From Pseudomonas kuykendallii (GTDB lineage Bacteria > Pseudomonadota > Gammaproteobacteria > Pseudomonadales > Pseudomonadaceae), in contig NZ_FNNU01000006.1 of NCBI RefSeq assembly GCF_900106975.1, forward strand, positions 1 to 64,000: a stretch of 64,000 nt of DNA, given 5' to 3'. The position numbers and the translations under genes are program-made. The notes below the pieces were generated by a model that was not told the origin of the DNA, did not search any database, and saw nothing but the letters and a program-made list of their open reading frames with translations. Shown here piece after piece: positions 53,295 through 62,170 of the stretch (positions are counted from its first letter, which is position 1; each line of letters starts with the position of its first letter).

Positions 53295-55216
53295 TACTCC
53301 GATTCTTGGCGACCACGCCGGGAAACCGCTTGCGCAAGCAACTCACGAAACTGCTCGAGGGGCATGGAGCCCAGGTCGACGCCTTCGCGGGTGCGCACAG
53401 CAACGGATCGTGTCTCAACTTCCCGGTCTCCAATAACCAAGAGATAGGGAACCTTGAGCAAAGTATGCTCGCGGATTTTAAAGCCGATCTTCTCGTTTCT
53501 CAAGTCGGACTTGGCACGAAACCCGCTTTGAGCCAGAGATTTCTCGACTTCCGAGGCAAAATCGGCCTGTTTGTCGGTGATGTTCATGATCACCGCCTGG
53601 GTCGGCGCCAGCCAGGCCGGGAAAGCGCCTTCGTAATGCTCGATCAGGATTCCGATGAAACGCTCGAACGAGCCCAGGATGGCGCGGTGCAACATCACCG
53701 GGCGCTGACGGCTGTTGTCCTCGCTGATGTAGCTGGCATCCAGACGCTCTGGAAGGTTCGGATCGTACTGCAGGGTACCGCACTGCCAGTTCCGCCCCAG
53801 ACAGTCCTTGAGCGTGAACTCGATCTTCGGACCGTAGAACGCGCCCTCTCCCGGCTGGTACTCCCAGGATAGGCCGGAGGCATCCAGTGCGTCCGCCAGG
53901 GCCTTCTCGGCGCGGTCCCACATTTCGTCGGAACCGACGCGTTTTACCGGCCGGGTGGAGAGTTTCATGATCACGTCGGTGAAACCGAAATCGGCATAGA
54001 CCTGCAGGGTCAGCTTGATGAAGTTGGCCGCCTCCAGACTCACCTGCTCTTCGGTGCAGAAGATGTGCGCATCGTCCTGGGTGAAGCCGCGCACGCGCAT
54101 GATGCCGTGCAGTGCACCGGAGGCCTCGTTGCGATGGCAGGAGCCGAACTCGGCCAGGCGCAAGGGCAGTTCGCGGTAGCTCTTCAGGCCCTGGTTGAAG
54201 ATCTGCACGTGGCACGGGCAGTTCATCGGCTTGATCGCGTAGTCGCGACTTTCCGACTCGGTGGTGAACATGTTGTCGGCGTAGTTGCCCCAATGGCCGG
54301 ACTTCTCCCACAACACGCGATCGACGATCTGCGGCGTACGCACTTCCAGATAGCCATTCTCGCGCTGCAGGACGCGCATGTACTGCTCGAGCACCTGATA
54401 GATGCTCCAGCCGTTGGGATGCCAGAAGACCATTCCCGGCGCTTCTTCCTGGGTATGGAAGAGGTCAAGGCGCTTGCCGATCTTGCGGTGATCGCGCTTT
54501 TCGGCCTCTTCGATACGCTGGATGTAGGCGGCGAGCTGCTTCTTGTCCGCCCAGGCGGTGCCATAGATACGCTGCAGTTGCTCGTTCTTCGCATCGCCGC
54601 GCCAGTAGGCGCCCGACAGCTTGGTCAGCTTGAACGCCTTGAGGAAGCGGGTATTGGGCACGTGCGGGCCGCGGCACATGTCCACGTATTCTTCGTGGTA
54701 GTAGAGCCCCATCGCCTTCTCGTTCGGCATGTCCTCGACCAGGCGCAGCTTGTAGTCCTCGCCACGGGACTCGAACACTTCGATGACCTCGGCACGCGGC
54801 GTCATCTTCTTGATGACGTCGTAGTCCTTCTCGATCAGCTGATGCATGCGCTGCTCGATCGCCACCATGTCATCGGGCGTGAAGGGACGCTCGTAGGCGA
54901 TGTCGTAATAGAAGCCGTCTTCGATGACCGGTCCGATCACCATCTTGGCGGTTGGATAGAGTTGCTTGACCGCGTGACCGATCAGGTGCGCGCAGGAGTG
55001 GCGGATGATCTCGACGCCCTCCTGATCCTTCGGGGTGATGATCTGCAGGCGCGCGTCATGTTCGATGACATCGCTGGCGTCGACGAGACGGTCGTCCACC
55101 TTGCCCGCCACGGTGGCCTTGGCCAGGCCAGCCCCAATGGATTGAGCCACCTCGGCAACGGATACCGGATGATCGAACGAACGCTGACTACCGTCGGGAA
55201 GAGTGATGATGGGCAT
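53294..55216 (-). CDS. thrS: Threonine-tRNA ligase
   Basis: 640 residues: TGS domain ([20 protein letters not shown]), the editing domain with HSCAHL and DGFYYD, catalytic core with MNCPCHV and class II motifs, and C-terminal anticodon domain. Start ATG 55216 follows AGGAGAGGAGG. Full length and intact. First gene of the translation block thrS-infC-rpmI-rplT-pheST-ihfA. Confidence 0.99.
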   Translation of the reverse strand: MPIITLPDGSQRSFDHPVSVAEVAQSIGAGLAKATVAGKVDDRLVDASDVIEHDARLQIITPKDQEGVEIIRHSCAHLIGHAVKQLYPTAKMVIGPVIEDGFYYDIAYERPFTPDDMVAIEQRMHQLIEKDYDVIKKMTPRAEVIEVFESRGEDYKLRLVEDMPNEKAMGLYYHEEYVDMCRGPHVPNTRFLKAFKLTKLSGAYWRGDAKNEQLQRIYGTAWADKKQLAAYIQRIEEAEKRDHRKIGKRLDLFHTQEEAPGMVFWHPNGWSIYQVLEQYMRVLQRENGYLEVRTPQIVDRVLWEKSGHWGNYADNMFTTESESRDYAIKPMNCPCHVQIFNQGLKSYRELPLRLAEFGSCHRNEASGALHGIMRVRGFTQDDAHIFCTEEQVSLEAANFIKLTLQVYADFGFTDVIMKLSTRPVKRVGSDEMWDRAEKALADALDASGLSWEYQPGEGAFYGPKIEFTLKDCLGRNWQCGTLQYDPNLPERLDASYISEDNSRQRPVMLHRAILGSFERFIGILIEHYEGAFPAWLAPTQAVIMNITDKQADFASEVEKSLAQSGFRAKSDLRNEKIGFKIREHTLLKVPYLLVIGDREVETRSVAVRTREGVDLGSMPLEQFRELLAQAVSRRGRQESE

Positions 55217-55535
55217 GGCGCCTCCTCTCCTAGTGGTGACCCCTACCAAAGGCCACGTGGGTTGGGATGAGCCAGTAAGCGATCCGGCGGTGTACCCGCC
55301 TCACAGTGGCTGGAGCCCGAAGGCCAACCAGACCGGACCGGAGTCACTGGAAGTTTTGGAGGGCGGATGCTTTCAGAAACGCCGCTGCCTGACAAGCGAA
55401 AGGCCCGAAAACAGCAAAATCCATGGATTCAGCACTCATCGGAACGAAAATGTTCGCCTGCATGCATGCGTTTCAGACCTGCCTTACCATCAGCCTGACG
55501 ACCCGATAAAGCCGCGCGGTCGCGGGGAGACCTCA
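55217..55535. promoter_or_regulatory. Divergent intergenic region between thrS and the DUF4124 gene
   Basis: 319 bases holding the thrS promoter on the minus strand and the promoter of the DUF4124 gene on the plus strand. In E. coli thrS is controlled by a tRNA-like leader bound by the synthetase; a short GC-rich hairpin near 55280-55300 could serve this, but I cannot resolve a tRNA-like fold. Confidence 0.4.
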
Positions 55536-56012
55536 ATGAGAATGTCGATACTGCTGGCCCTTGCCTGCCTGCCCTGCGTCAGCCAGGCCACCACCGTGCT
55601 CAAATGCATCGACGCGGCAGGCAACGTGAACTTCACCCAGACGTCCTGCCCGCCCGGCCAGCACCTGGAAAGCATCAGCGAGCTCACCGCGCCACCACCA
55701 CCAAGCGGCGATGGCGATCCGGTCAAACTGGCCGAGCCAAAGGCACCCGCGCCGGCAACCGAAGCGCCCCCCACTCCCGCTCAACCGCCGATCGTCATCG
55801 TGGCTCCGGCACCGGCTCCGGAAGCGCAAGGTGAGATTTACGAGAGCTATCGCGGCTATCAGCGTCACGTACCTTACCGGCACGACTATTATCCGCCGCC
55901 ACCCGGCTACTGGGGAAAACCGCCCGGTTCATGGCCGCCGCCCCCGCCACCGCCGCGCCCACCCGCGGAGCCGGACAAACCGCGCATCAAGGGAATGCTG
56001 ATGGATCGCTGA
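55536..56012 (+). CDS. DUF4124 domain-containing exported protein
   Basis: 158 residues. Signal peptide (ILLALACLPCVSQA), then a DUF4124 domain with two Cys (VLKCIDAAGNVNFTQTSCPPG). A Pro/Ala-rich linker and a Pro/Tyr-rich C-terminal part (YYPPPPGYWGKPPG) follow, suggesting an extended, disordered envelope protein. Start ATG 55536 is set by GGGGAGA upstream and the signal peptide. Function not known. Confidence 0.86.
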   Translation: MRMSILLALACLPCVSQATTVLKCIDAAGNVNFTQTSCPPGQHLESISELTAPPPPSGDGDPVKLAEPKAPAPATEAPPTPAQPPIVIVAPAPAPEAQGEIYESYRGYQRHVPYRHDYYPPPPGYWGKPPGSWPPPPPPPRPPAEPDKPRIKGMLMDR

Positions 56013-56133
56013 CGGCCACCCGGTGAACGCCCTGGAACCGGGCGTTCCACACGTCGAATTCAATGAAACCGTCGCGGCAAAGGCTGTCCCAACCCATGAG
56101 GCATCACTCACCCACAGACTGATGGAGGCTCTC

Positions 56134-56385
56134 ATGGCCATCGAACAAGCGCTCTGGAATGAAGTACTCACCCGGCTGCTGCACGCTCATCCGGCAGGAC
56201 TCGGCAAGGAAGTCCTGGACAACTATCGAGGCCAGCAGGCCGTCGTGGACTGCCTGGCCGATCTGCAGGAACGCGGGTTGATTCAGGGAGGAACCATCCT
56301 GCCCGGCGCGGTGAACGACCATTCCCTGGACTTGCCCGTAAAGCTGACATCCGCCGGCGTAGAGCAAGCCAAAGCGATCGAATGA
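56134..56385 (+). CDS. Small hypothetical protein
   Basis: 83 residues, MAIEQALWNEVLTRLLHAHP onward. A winged-helix-like pattern (helix, then DCLADLQERGLIQGG, then LPVKLTSAGVEQAKAI) of the kind found in small DNA-binding or adaptor proteins; this is pattern reading only. ATG 56134 has GGAGG at the right distance, which I prefer to the earlier in-frame ATG at 56023. Confidence 0.75.
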   Translation: MAIEQALWNEVLTRLLHAHPAGLGKEVLDNYRGQQAVVDCLADLQERGLIQGGTILPGAVNDHSLDLPVKLTSAGVEQAKAIE

Positions 56386-56392
56386 CCGTACG

Positions 56393-56412
56393 AGCCCGCC
56401 CTGGGCCGGGCT
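56393..56412 (+). terminator. Hairpin after the 83-residue protein gene
   Basis: AGCCCG/CGGGCT stem around an 8-base loop, 7 bases after the stop, with only two T residues. Weak terminator. Confidence 0.45.
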
Positions 56413-56463
56413 TCACGGAACTACGATCCACCGCCTGGCGCGAATGACCGCCAGGCGCGCCGG

Positions 56464-56739
56464 CTACTTCGACTCCTGCCGGATGTCCAGAAGCACCCAG
56501 ACATCCAGCCCTTGGGCGCGGGCGGCTTTTTCGGCCTCCAACTGAGCGGTCAGCCGGCTGATCGAGCGCGAGCGGTGCTCGAAGCGGAACGGCGGCCCGC
56601 CATTCTTGCGGACACTCAACTCGACCAAGGTGTAGGTGAAGGGATTAGGCGATTTTTCTTTTTTCTGTTTCTTCGGTGCGGCGGGGGTGAGGCCCAATGC
56701 TTTACGCACGTCGTCCTCGGACAAACTCAGATTGCTCAA
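56464..56739 (-). CDS. Small hypothetical protein
   Basis: 91 residues starting at TTG 56739, directly after an in-frame TAG, so no longer form exists. N-terminal SLSEDDVRKALGLTPAAPKKQKKEK is basic, and the C-terminal strand/helix (LVELSVRKNGGPPFRFEHRS, ISRLTAQLEAEKAARAQG) is well formed. A real gene judging from codon use. Function not recognised. Confidence 0.65.
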   Translation of the reverse strand: MSNLSLSEDDVRKALGLTPAAPKKQKKEKSPNPFTYTLVELSVRKNGGPPFRFEHRSRSISRLTAQLEAEKAARAQGLDVWVLLDIRQESK

Positions 56740-56865
56740 CTACGAAACCCTGCTGCTGGATTGACCGCATACGGCCCGCGGCTGGATGCCGCAGCGATAC
56801 TGTATCGTCAGCAACCATTGTCGACAATCGACAGATCTAAATTCCGACAGAACTTAATAACAGGC

Positions 56866-57093
56866 CTAATAGAAGTGGATCTCGCCCCCTTCGATGCCGG
56901 CAATCTGATCGATGATGGCGGCCGCCGCGCACTCCGCCTCGACGAGGCTGGCGAAATCCTTCGTACGGGTTACCTGAAACGCCGCCGACTGTTCCGCGGT
57001 ACGCCCTCTGAGCATGACGAACGCCTTGATGCCGTCACTGTCCTGCACAGCACTAGACCAAACGCGCGTAGCACCTATCACTCGATAGCCCAT
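56866..57093 (-). CDS. Small hypothetical protein
   Basis: 75 residues: MGYRVIGATRVWSSAVQDSD, VMLRGRTAEQSAAFQVTRTK, a C-terminal helix rich in Ala and a terminal IHFY. Weak ribosome-binding site. It lies between unrelated small genes. No domain recognised. Confidence 0.6.
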   Translation of the reverse strand: MGYRVIGATRVWSSAVQDSDGIKAFVMLRGRTAEQSAAFQVTRTKDFASLVEAECAAAAIIDQIAGIEGGEIHFY

Positions 57094-57220
57094 AGCCCGT
57101 TACCCGTTCAGTTATGTCCAGGGTTAAGAGCGGCCAAAACGCTCGATAATTGCCCAACCAAAGGTTGGCGGGCCGTTGCCACCGTGTTTCGCAGGCGCGT
57201 GAGACACCGACTAAACCCGC

Positions 57221-58087
57221 TCAAACCCGCGCCAGCAGCGAGCTGTTGGTCGCCTTTATGTCCTGCAAGGAGGGAAACCCGCCTTCGTCGGACGTGCTCC
57301 CGTTTTCCTTCCCGCTCGCGGACAACAGGTCGAACAGGTTCGGCAGAGGTTTGGAGACCTGCTCCTTGAGCGCGGCTGTGCGAAGGGCCGTTTCGATGGG
57401 TGCCTTCTCCTGATTCCAGGCGGCCGAAGACTTCTCGTCGCTACTCACGGCAGCGAGGAATTTCGCGCCCGCGAGATTGCGCGCCGTTTCGTCCCCGGCG
57501 TATGGATCGACGAACTGGGCTTGGCTGCCCGCCGGGCCGACGAATTCACCCATCGCCAGCGACAGCTGCTGCTTCATCAGGGAACTCGCGGCTTTCTGCT
57601 CCTGCTCGGAGAACAGCCCCCCGACGTTCTCGCTGACCGAATACAGAGAGCGACGATCAAGGTTGCCCATCAGCGAAATGGTGTCGACATTGCCCGGGCT
57701 GTTTGCATCGTAAGGCGTGCCACTGGCCTTCATCGTCGCGTAGTTGGCGTCCATGCGACTGCGCGCGTCGGTAGCGACGTCCGCCAATGTCTTGCCCTGC
57801 GAACTGGAAACGGAGCCCGGACTGATGACGCCGCGAACCAACGCATCCGAAGTCATTCCGGTTCGACTGGGGAAGAACTGCGCGTAGTAGTTGCTCAGCG
57901 CATTGGATTGCTGGCCCGCACTGGAGAGCGTAACGGTCGACGAATGCCCGGAGGTCGTAGACGCGGCCGTGTTCGCAAGGCTCGCCGTCGAGGCCTCCAG
58001 TGCGCTTGCCACCGAGGTCTTCTGGCCGTACAGCGAGGACGCATTCGCCGAGTAGTAGCCCGCCACGCCGCCGGAGATGATGCTCAT
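57221..58087 (-). CDS. Hypothetical protein, Ser/Ala-rich
   Basis: 288 residues starting MSIISGGVAGYYSANASSLY, rich in Ser, Ala and Thr in its first third and helical later (EQEQKAASSLMKQQLSLAMGEF). No signal peptide, although the Ser/Gly-rich start resembles secreted proteins or flagellar-associated proteins that leave without one. AAAGGAA precedes the ATG at 58087. Family not recognised. Confidence 0.8.
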   Translation of the reverse strand: MSIISGGVAGYYSANASSLYGQKTSVASALEASTASLANTAASTTSGHSSTVTLSSAGQQSNALSNYYAQFFPSRTGMTSDALVRGVISPGSVSSSQGKTLADVATDARSRMDANYATMKASGTPYDANSPGNVDTISLMGNLDRRSLYSVSENVGGLFSEQEQKAASSLMKQQLSLAMGEFVGPAGSQAQFVDPYAGDETARNLAGAKFLAAVSSDEKSSAAWNQEKAPIETALRTAALKEQVSKPLPNLFDLLSASGKENGSTSDEGGFPSLQDIKATNSSLLARV

Positions 58088-58205
58088 GCTGGGTTCCTTT
58101 TGCAGTACAGGGCGTCGCCAGAGAAATGGCGCATACCCGGAGCTTTCAGGGTCTTTTGCAAGGACCACGCCAGCGACAACGGGCTTCTGGCCGCAGCGAG
58201 GCCAT

Positions 58206-58230
58206 AAAAAAGCCCCGCATCGGCGGGGCT
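58206..58230 (-). terminator. Terminator of the YgdI/YgdR lipoprotein gene
   Basis: Stem AGCCCCGC/GCGGGGCT with a 4-base loop, followed on the minus strand by six T residues, 18 bases after the stop codon. Confidence 0.85.
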
Positions 58231-58247
58231 TCTCGGTTGCAGGAAAC

Positions 58248-58457
58248 TCAGCGCTCCATCACCTGTTTCACTTGCGTCAGCGGAATCTGCTGGGTACGGC
58301 CGTCAGCGTCTTCGTACTCGTAGAGGCCGCTGTCTTCGTCCAGCTTCGGCTCGCCGTGGGCGGTGATCATCTGACCGTCGTTGGTACTGATCACGTAATC
58401 GCTGGCACAGCCGGCGAGGCCCAGCACACAGAACGCGGCAAACATCCAATGCTTCAT
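58248..58457 (-). CDS. YgdI/YgdR-family lipoprotein
   Basis: 69 residues. Lipobox LAGC at Cys17 after a short hydrophobic signal, then the small SH3-like beta domain typical of YgdI/YgdR: DYVISTNDGQMITAHGEPKL and DADGRTQQIPLTQVKQV. Anchored in the envelope; role unknown. Full length with a strong terminator. Confidence 0.92.
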   Translation of the reverse strand: MKHWMFAAFCVLGLAGCASDYVISTNDGQMITAHGEPKLDEDSGLYEYEDADGRTQQIPLTQVKQVMER

Positions 58458-58554
58458 AAGTGACTCCTTCAGTTAACCAAGAGAGGACAATGCGTCAGAC
58501 ACCCGCCGGTGAAATTTGCTCCCGAGCGCATGCCAGGACCGCCGATTGCCCGGA

Positions 58555-58776
58555 TCAGCTATCCGCCTCCCGGCCTTCACCGCCGATGTGCACTTTGGGC
58601 AGGTCATAGGGCGGCTCGACCTGCTTCTGCATCGGCGGTTTTGCATCGGGATCGTTTTTCAGCGGCACCGGCGCGTCCTCGATGATAGAACCGGGGTCCT
58701 CGTTGCCAGGATCGTTGATCAGCGACCCCTCGCCGAGGTCCTGATGCCCCTTCCCCTCGTTCGATTCCGTACTCAT
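58555..58776 (-). CDS. Small acidic hypothetical protein
   Basis: 73 residues, MSTESNEGKGHQDLGEGSLI onward, strongly acidic and rich in Pro, Gly and Asp, hence probably disordered. GGAGG lies 6 bases upstream of ATG 58776, which I prefer to a longer in-frame start. No domain; resembles small pseudomonad stress-associated proteins in composition only. Confidence 0.7.
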   Translation of the reverse strand: MSTESNEGKGHQDLGEGSLINDPGNEDPGSIIEDAPVPLKNDPDAKPPMQKQVEPPYDLPKVHIGGEGREADS

Positions 58777-58887
58777 AGCGACCTCCTCACCCGGCCTGGA
58801 GTAGACCTGTACCCGTTTGAGGCCGCCGCCGGCTGCGCGTTCCGAAATCAATCGCCTGGGTGGAGCCTTGGCCCGTTCAGGACGGCA

Positions 58888-59064
58888 CTACCGCCTACGC
58901 ATGGAGAACGCCAGCAGCAGGAAACCCGGCACGAGAAACGCCGGCGCCATGTACAGAAAAGTGTCGCCTCCGCCGCCCATCCCCACCGCCGCGAAGGCCA
59001 CGCCACAACACAGCAACGGCGTGGCCGCGATCATCAGGGGTTTCGGTTTGGTCTTCTTCTGCAC
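58888..59064 (-). CDS. Small membrane protein
   Basis: 58 residues from GTG 59064, preceded by TTGGAG at 6 bases. Basic N-terminus (KKTKPKP), then two hydrophobic stretches (LMIAATPLLCCGVAFAAVGM and FLYMAPAFLVPGFLLLAFSM) that should cross the inner membrane, with a basic end RRR. An upstream in-frame start would add 17 residues without support. Confidence 0.6.
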   Translation of the reverse strand: MQKKTKPKPLMIAATPLLCCGVAFAAVGMGGGGDTFLYMAPAFLVPGFLLLAFSMRRR

Positions 59065-59178
59065 ACGTGACTCCAACGGCTCTTCGGAACTCGCGGCAGA
59101 CCGCGAAATGCACAACTACGACGCATCGATTACGCGCGAGTTCGGAATGTCCTGTCGCGGAAACAGGCATGGCGCGCC

Positions 59179-59748
59179 TCAGGCGCCACCCAGATGCTCG
59201 TAAAGAAGGGTGCCGCCAACCAGGATCAGAACGATCCCGCCGGCAATTTCCGCGCGCCGCCCCACCATCGTGCCCAGCACCCGACCCAGCAGCGTTCCCA
59301 TCGTCACCATCGTCATGGTCACCAAGCCGATCGCCAGCGCCGCGACGGCGATGTTCACATCCACGAACGCCAGCCCCACCCCTACGGCCAGCGCATCAAT
59401 GCTGGTAGCGACCGCCGTCGCGGCGAGAATCCAGAACGAATGCTGCGTGGCCCTGCCCTCGGGCGCTCCAGCTTCCGGTTTCAAGCCGGCGTAGATCATG
59501 TGCAGGCCGAGCAGCAACAGGAGGCCGAAGGCGATCCAGTGATCCCATTCGGTCACGTAGCTGCTGGCAGCCTGCCCGATGAGCCAACCGACGACGGGCG
59601 TGATGGCCTCGATGACACCGAAGATCAGACCGGTACGGAGCGCTTCGGCGAGAGATGGCTTGTGCAGGCTCGAGCCCTTGCCTACCGCCGCAGCGAAGGC
59701 GTCGGTGGACATGGCGAAGGAAAGGAAAATCAGCGAGAGGGTGTTCAA
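59179..59748 (-). CDS. mntP: Manganese efflux pump MntP
   Basis: 189 residues, six membrane segments. It exports Mn2+ from the cytoplasm. [17 protein letters not shown] and [13 protein letters not shown] carry the paired Asp residues of this family (DUF204 repeats). Start TTG 59748 ([11 protein letters not shown]) after CTGGAG; a start at 59769 is in frame but less typical. Controlled by the yybP-ykoY riboswitch upstream. Confidence 0.94.
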   Translation of the reverse strand: MNTLSLIFLSFAMSTDAFAAAVGKGSSLHKPSLAEALRTGLIFGVIEAITPVVGWLIGQAASSYVTEWDHWIAFGLLLLLGLHMIYAGLKPEAGAPEGRATQHSFWILAATAVATSIDALAVGVGLAFVDVNIAVAALAIGLVTMTMVTMGTLLGRVLGTMVGRRAEIAGGIVLILVGGTLLYEHLGGA

Positions 59749-59779
59749 GGTGCAGCTCCAGCCGGGCATGAGTCCACGA

Positions 59780-59920
59780 CACGCCGCGCGCCCAGCTTGA
59801 GCGCAGCAATGTCGTTGGTCTCACCAATCCGGCTGGATGCGCTGACCACGGCTGACCGCCGAGTATGTTGACCAGCGCGCCCGCGCATCACGCACAGGCA
59901 GGTTACTCCCCAAAGAGGCA
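59780..59920 (-). promoter_or_regulatory. yybP-ykoY manganese riboswitch
   Basis: About 140 bases upstream of mntP. Read on the minus strand: GGGGAGTA (59904-59911), later GTCAACATACTCGG, then GGTGAGACCAACGACATTGC (GAGACC at 59817-59822). These are the two conserved Mn2+-binding internal-loop halves of the aptamer. Mn2+ binding should allow mntP expression, as in E. coli. Outer ends are approximate. Confidence 0.9.
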
Positions 59921-60116
59921 GCGGAGCGTAGCAGGCCCGGGTGAAAAAAACGTGAACGCTGAAGATGGAGCGACGATCAGCGTCATGGGCAGACACCACG
60001 CACTCATGACTGACCCATCACAGGTAGATGGCCAAGCAGACCGATCCCGCCAGAGTCACCTGCCGGGTTCTTTGACAGCGAAGGCCAGCATCGAGCGAAG
60101 ACAAAATCCACACAAA

Positions 60117-60143
60117 CAAAAAAGGCGACCCTTTCGGATCGCC
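60117..60143 (-). terminator. Terminator of the displaced tRNA-Val
   Basis: GGCGATCC-N4-GGGTCGCC (8 pairs, one G-U) followed on the minus strand by TTTTTTG. It lies 30 bases beyond the tRNA 3' end, as for a tRNA terminator. Confidence 0.7.
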
Positions 60144-60173
60144 TTCCAAGCCCCGTGCAGTACGGGTTTTGTT

Positions 60174-60223
60174 TGGTAGGCACAATTGGATTCGAACCAA
60201 CGACCCCCACCATGTCAAGGTGG
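60174..60223 (-). repeat. 3' fragment of tRNA-Val(GAC): attachment site of a prophage
   Basis: On the minus strand: CCACC-TTGACAT-GGTGG (complete anticodon arm, anticodon GAC), variable loop, GTTCGAATC T-arm and acceptor end GTGCCTACCA. The upstream part (CGATGGCCCTGATG) does not make a D-arm or acceptor strand, so the tRNA is truncated. This is what remains on one side after integration; the complete gene should lie at the other end of the element, outside the window. Confidence 0.85.
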
Positions 60224-60374
60224 CATCAGGGCCATCGCTACCTTATTGATATTTAAGGCTTTCTTAGCCACCATCAAGTGCCTGAAAACTGCACTATACC
60301 CTCATGAAAATCAACAACTTGGCGTTGTATTTTCATACAGCTGCGCCAGGCAAACCACGACAATCCTCCGCTGT

Positions 60375-61655
60375 TCAGCGGCTCGGCACCCTCCACAGCT
60401 GATCCATCTTGGTCGTGAACGACTGGCTCATCAGCTCCCGCCTCATGCCCCACTCGGGGCTCGACGTGACCCGTCCGGGTCGAAGCGTCCCCCTTCCCCA
60501 TTTCGCATTGATCTCGTCCAGCACGCTCATGACCCGTTCGCTCGCCTCGGGCTGAGTAGTGGCGAACAGGTCGGCGGTGTACTCGCCGCGCTGGCACAGA
60601 TCGAGCAGTAAGATCTCCGCCTTGCTGTAGTTGTAGCCCTCCCGGAACACGCGATCGAGGCCGGCCAGCGCCGCGGCGGTGAGCATGCGCACGTCGTCGG
60701 TCGGGTACGGCAGTTCGCAGAGCACGCCGTTCGCGTATTTCGCCTCTTCCGGATTGAACATACCGGTGCGCACGCTCACGCGCAGGCGCTTGCACAGGGA
60801 ACCCTGGGCGCGGAGCTTCTCGCTGGCGCGCGCGGTGTAGCTGGCCACCGCTTCGCGGATCGGCTCGATTGCCTTCAGCCGCTGGCCGAACATCCGACTG
60901 CAGCAGATCTCCTGCTTCGGCGGATCGGGGTCGTCGAGTTGCAGGCAAGGCGTGCCGCGCAGCTCCCGCGCCGTCTTCTCGACCACCACGCTGAATTTCT
61001 TCCGCAGCATCCAGGGATCGGTCTGCGCCAGGTCCCATGCGGTCTTGATCTTCATTCCCTCGAAGTGCGCCTGCAGCTTGCGGCCGACGCCCCACACCTC
61101 GCCGACGTCCAGGGCGCGGAGCAGCTTGTCCCGGCGCTCGGGGTCGCGGATGTCTACCACGCCCCCGGTCTGCTTCTGCCAGCGCTTCGCAGCGTGGTTG
61201 GCGAGCTTGGCCAGGGTCTTCGTGCCGGCGATGCCGACGCCGACCGGGATGCCGGTGCACTGCAGCACGCGCCGGCGAATCTCACGGCCGAGCGGCTCGG
61301 CGCCGGCTATGCCGGTCAGGTCGGCGAAGGCCTCGTCGATGCTGTACACCTCGAGCGCCGGCACCAGGCTCTCGATGACCGTCATCACGCGCTGGCTGAT
61401 GTCGCCGTAGAGCGCGTAGTTTGAGCTGAACGCCACCACGCCCCACCGCCGCAGGTCGTTCTTGATCTGGAAATACGGGGCGCCCATCTTGACCCCGAGG
61501 GCCTTCGCCTCCGGCGTGCGACTGATCACGCAGCCGTCGTTGTTGCTGAGCACCACGATCGGAGTGCGCAGCAGGTCCGGCCGCCAGACGCGCTCGCAGC
61601 TGCAGTAGAAGGAGTTGCAGTCGATCAGCGCGAAGACGGGTTCACGTGCAGCCAT
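60375..61655 (-). CDS. umuC: DNA polymerase V catalytic subunit UmuC
   Basis: 426 residues, the normal UmuC length. Y-family polymerase: DCNSFYCSCERVW (first catalytic Asp), LSNNDGCVISRTPEAKALG, and SIDEAFADLTG (second Asp pair). It carries out error-prone translesion synthesis with UmuD' and RecA. Starts 14 bases inside the umuD end, so translationally coupled. Its location in a phage-like element and its divergence from the typical core genes suggest horizontal carriage. Confidence 0.96.
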   Translation of the reverse strand: MAAREPVFALIDCNSFYCSCERVWRPDLLRTPIVVLSNNDGCVISRTPEAKALGVKMGAPYFQIKNDLRRWGVVAFSSNYALYGDISQRVMTVIESLVPALEVYSIDEAFADLTGIAGAEPLGREIRRRVLQCTGIPVGVGIAGTKTLAKLANHAAKRWQKQTGGVVDIRDPERRDKLLRALDVGEVWGVGRKLQAHFEGMKIKTAWDLAQTDPWMLRKKFSVVVEKTARELRGTPCLQLDDPDPPKQEICCSRMFGQRLKAIEPIREAVASYTARASEKLRAQGSLCKRLRVSVRTGMFNPEEAKYANGVLCELPYPTDDVRMLTAAALAGLDRVFREGYNYSKAEILLLDLCQRGEYTADLFATTQPEASERVMSVLDEINAKWGRGTLRPGRVTSSPEWGMRRELMSQSFTTKMDQLWRVPSR

Positions 61656-62073
61656 GGCTGCGCACGCTGAATTTCACAACGCCCCAGATGCGCAGCTCGT
61701 CGCCCTCGAGCACGAAGCGCGGCGGGTATTTGTCGTTCGCCGAAAGCAGCCGGATGTCGGTGCCGCGCTTGTGAAGGATCTTCACCATCGGTTCGTCATT
61801 GAGCGCAGCCACAACGACGGCGCCATGCTCGGCCGGCAGGGAGCGGTCCACGACTAGCAGGTCGCCGTCGAAGATGCCGATGTCCCGAAGGCTCTCGCCG
61901 TCGACGTAGACCAGGTAGGTGTGAGGCGCGCGTATGTCGAACAGCGCGTCGAGGGATATCGTCTGCTCGAGATGATCCTGCGCCGGCGATGGGAAGCCGG
62001 CTGGCACGCGAAAACCATACACCGGCAGCGGCACGCCGCCGGGCGCTATCTGGCCGACGATGGGGAGGTTCAT
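61642..62073 (-). CDS. umuD: UmuD-type SOS protease subunit
   Basis: 143 residues. Self-cleaving LexA-like peptidase: cleavage site Ala-Gly in VPAGFPSPAQDH, catalytic Ser in VDGESLRDIGIFDGDLLV, catalytic Lys in PMVKILHKR. RecA-stimulated cleavage yields UmuD', which works with UmuC. A LexA box lies 18 bases upstream. Confidence 0.95.
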   Translation of the reverse strand: MNLPIVGQIAPGGVPLPVYGFRVPAGFPSPAQDHLEQTISLDALFDIRAPHTYLVYVDGESLRDIGIFDGDLLVVDRSLPAEHGAVVVAALNDEPMVKILHKRGTDIRLLSANDKYPPRFVLEGDELRIWGVVKFSVRSHGCT

Positions 62074-62090
62074 GTGGAAGGGTCCGAATA

Positions 62091-62106
62091 CTGTTTATAC
62101 GTACAG
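62091..62106. promoter_or_regulatory. LexA (SOS) box
   Basis: CTGTTTATACGTACAG: CTGT-N8-ACAG, full match to the consensus half sites, between umuD (minus strand) and the SRAP gene (plus strand, 65 bases on). It most likely controls both directions. Confidence 0.88.
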
Positions 62107-62170
62107 TTAAACAAGGGCGTGATGGCGGGGTCAAACGGAACACGCAGTGGGACGACGACCGGAGAACGAG

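Noticed and set aside
54065-55270. 401-codon open frame on the plus strand inside thrS
   Set aside because: Shadow of thrS without start signals.
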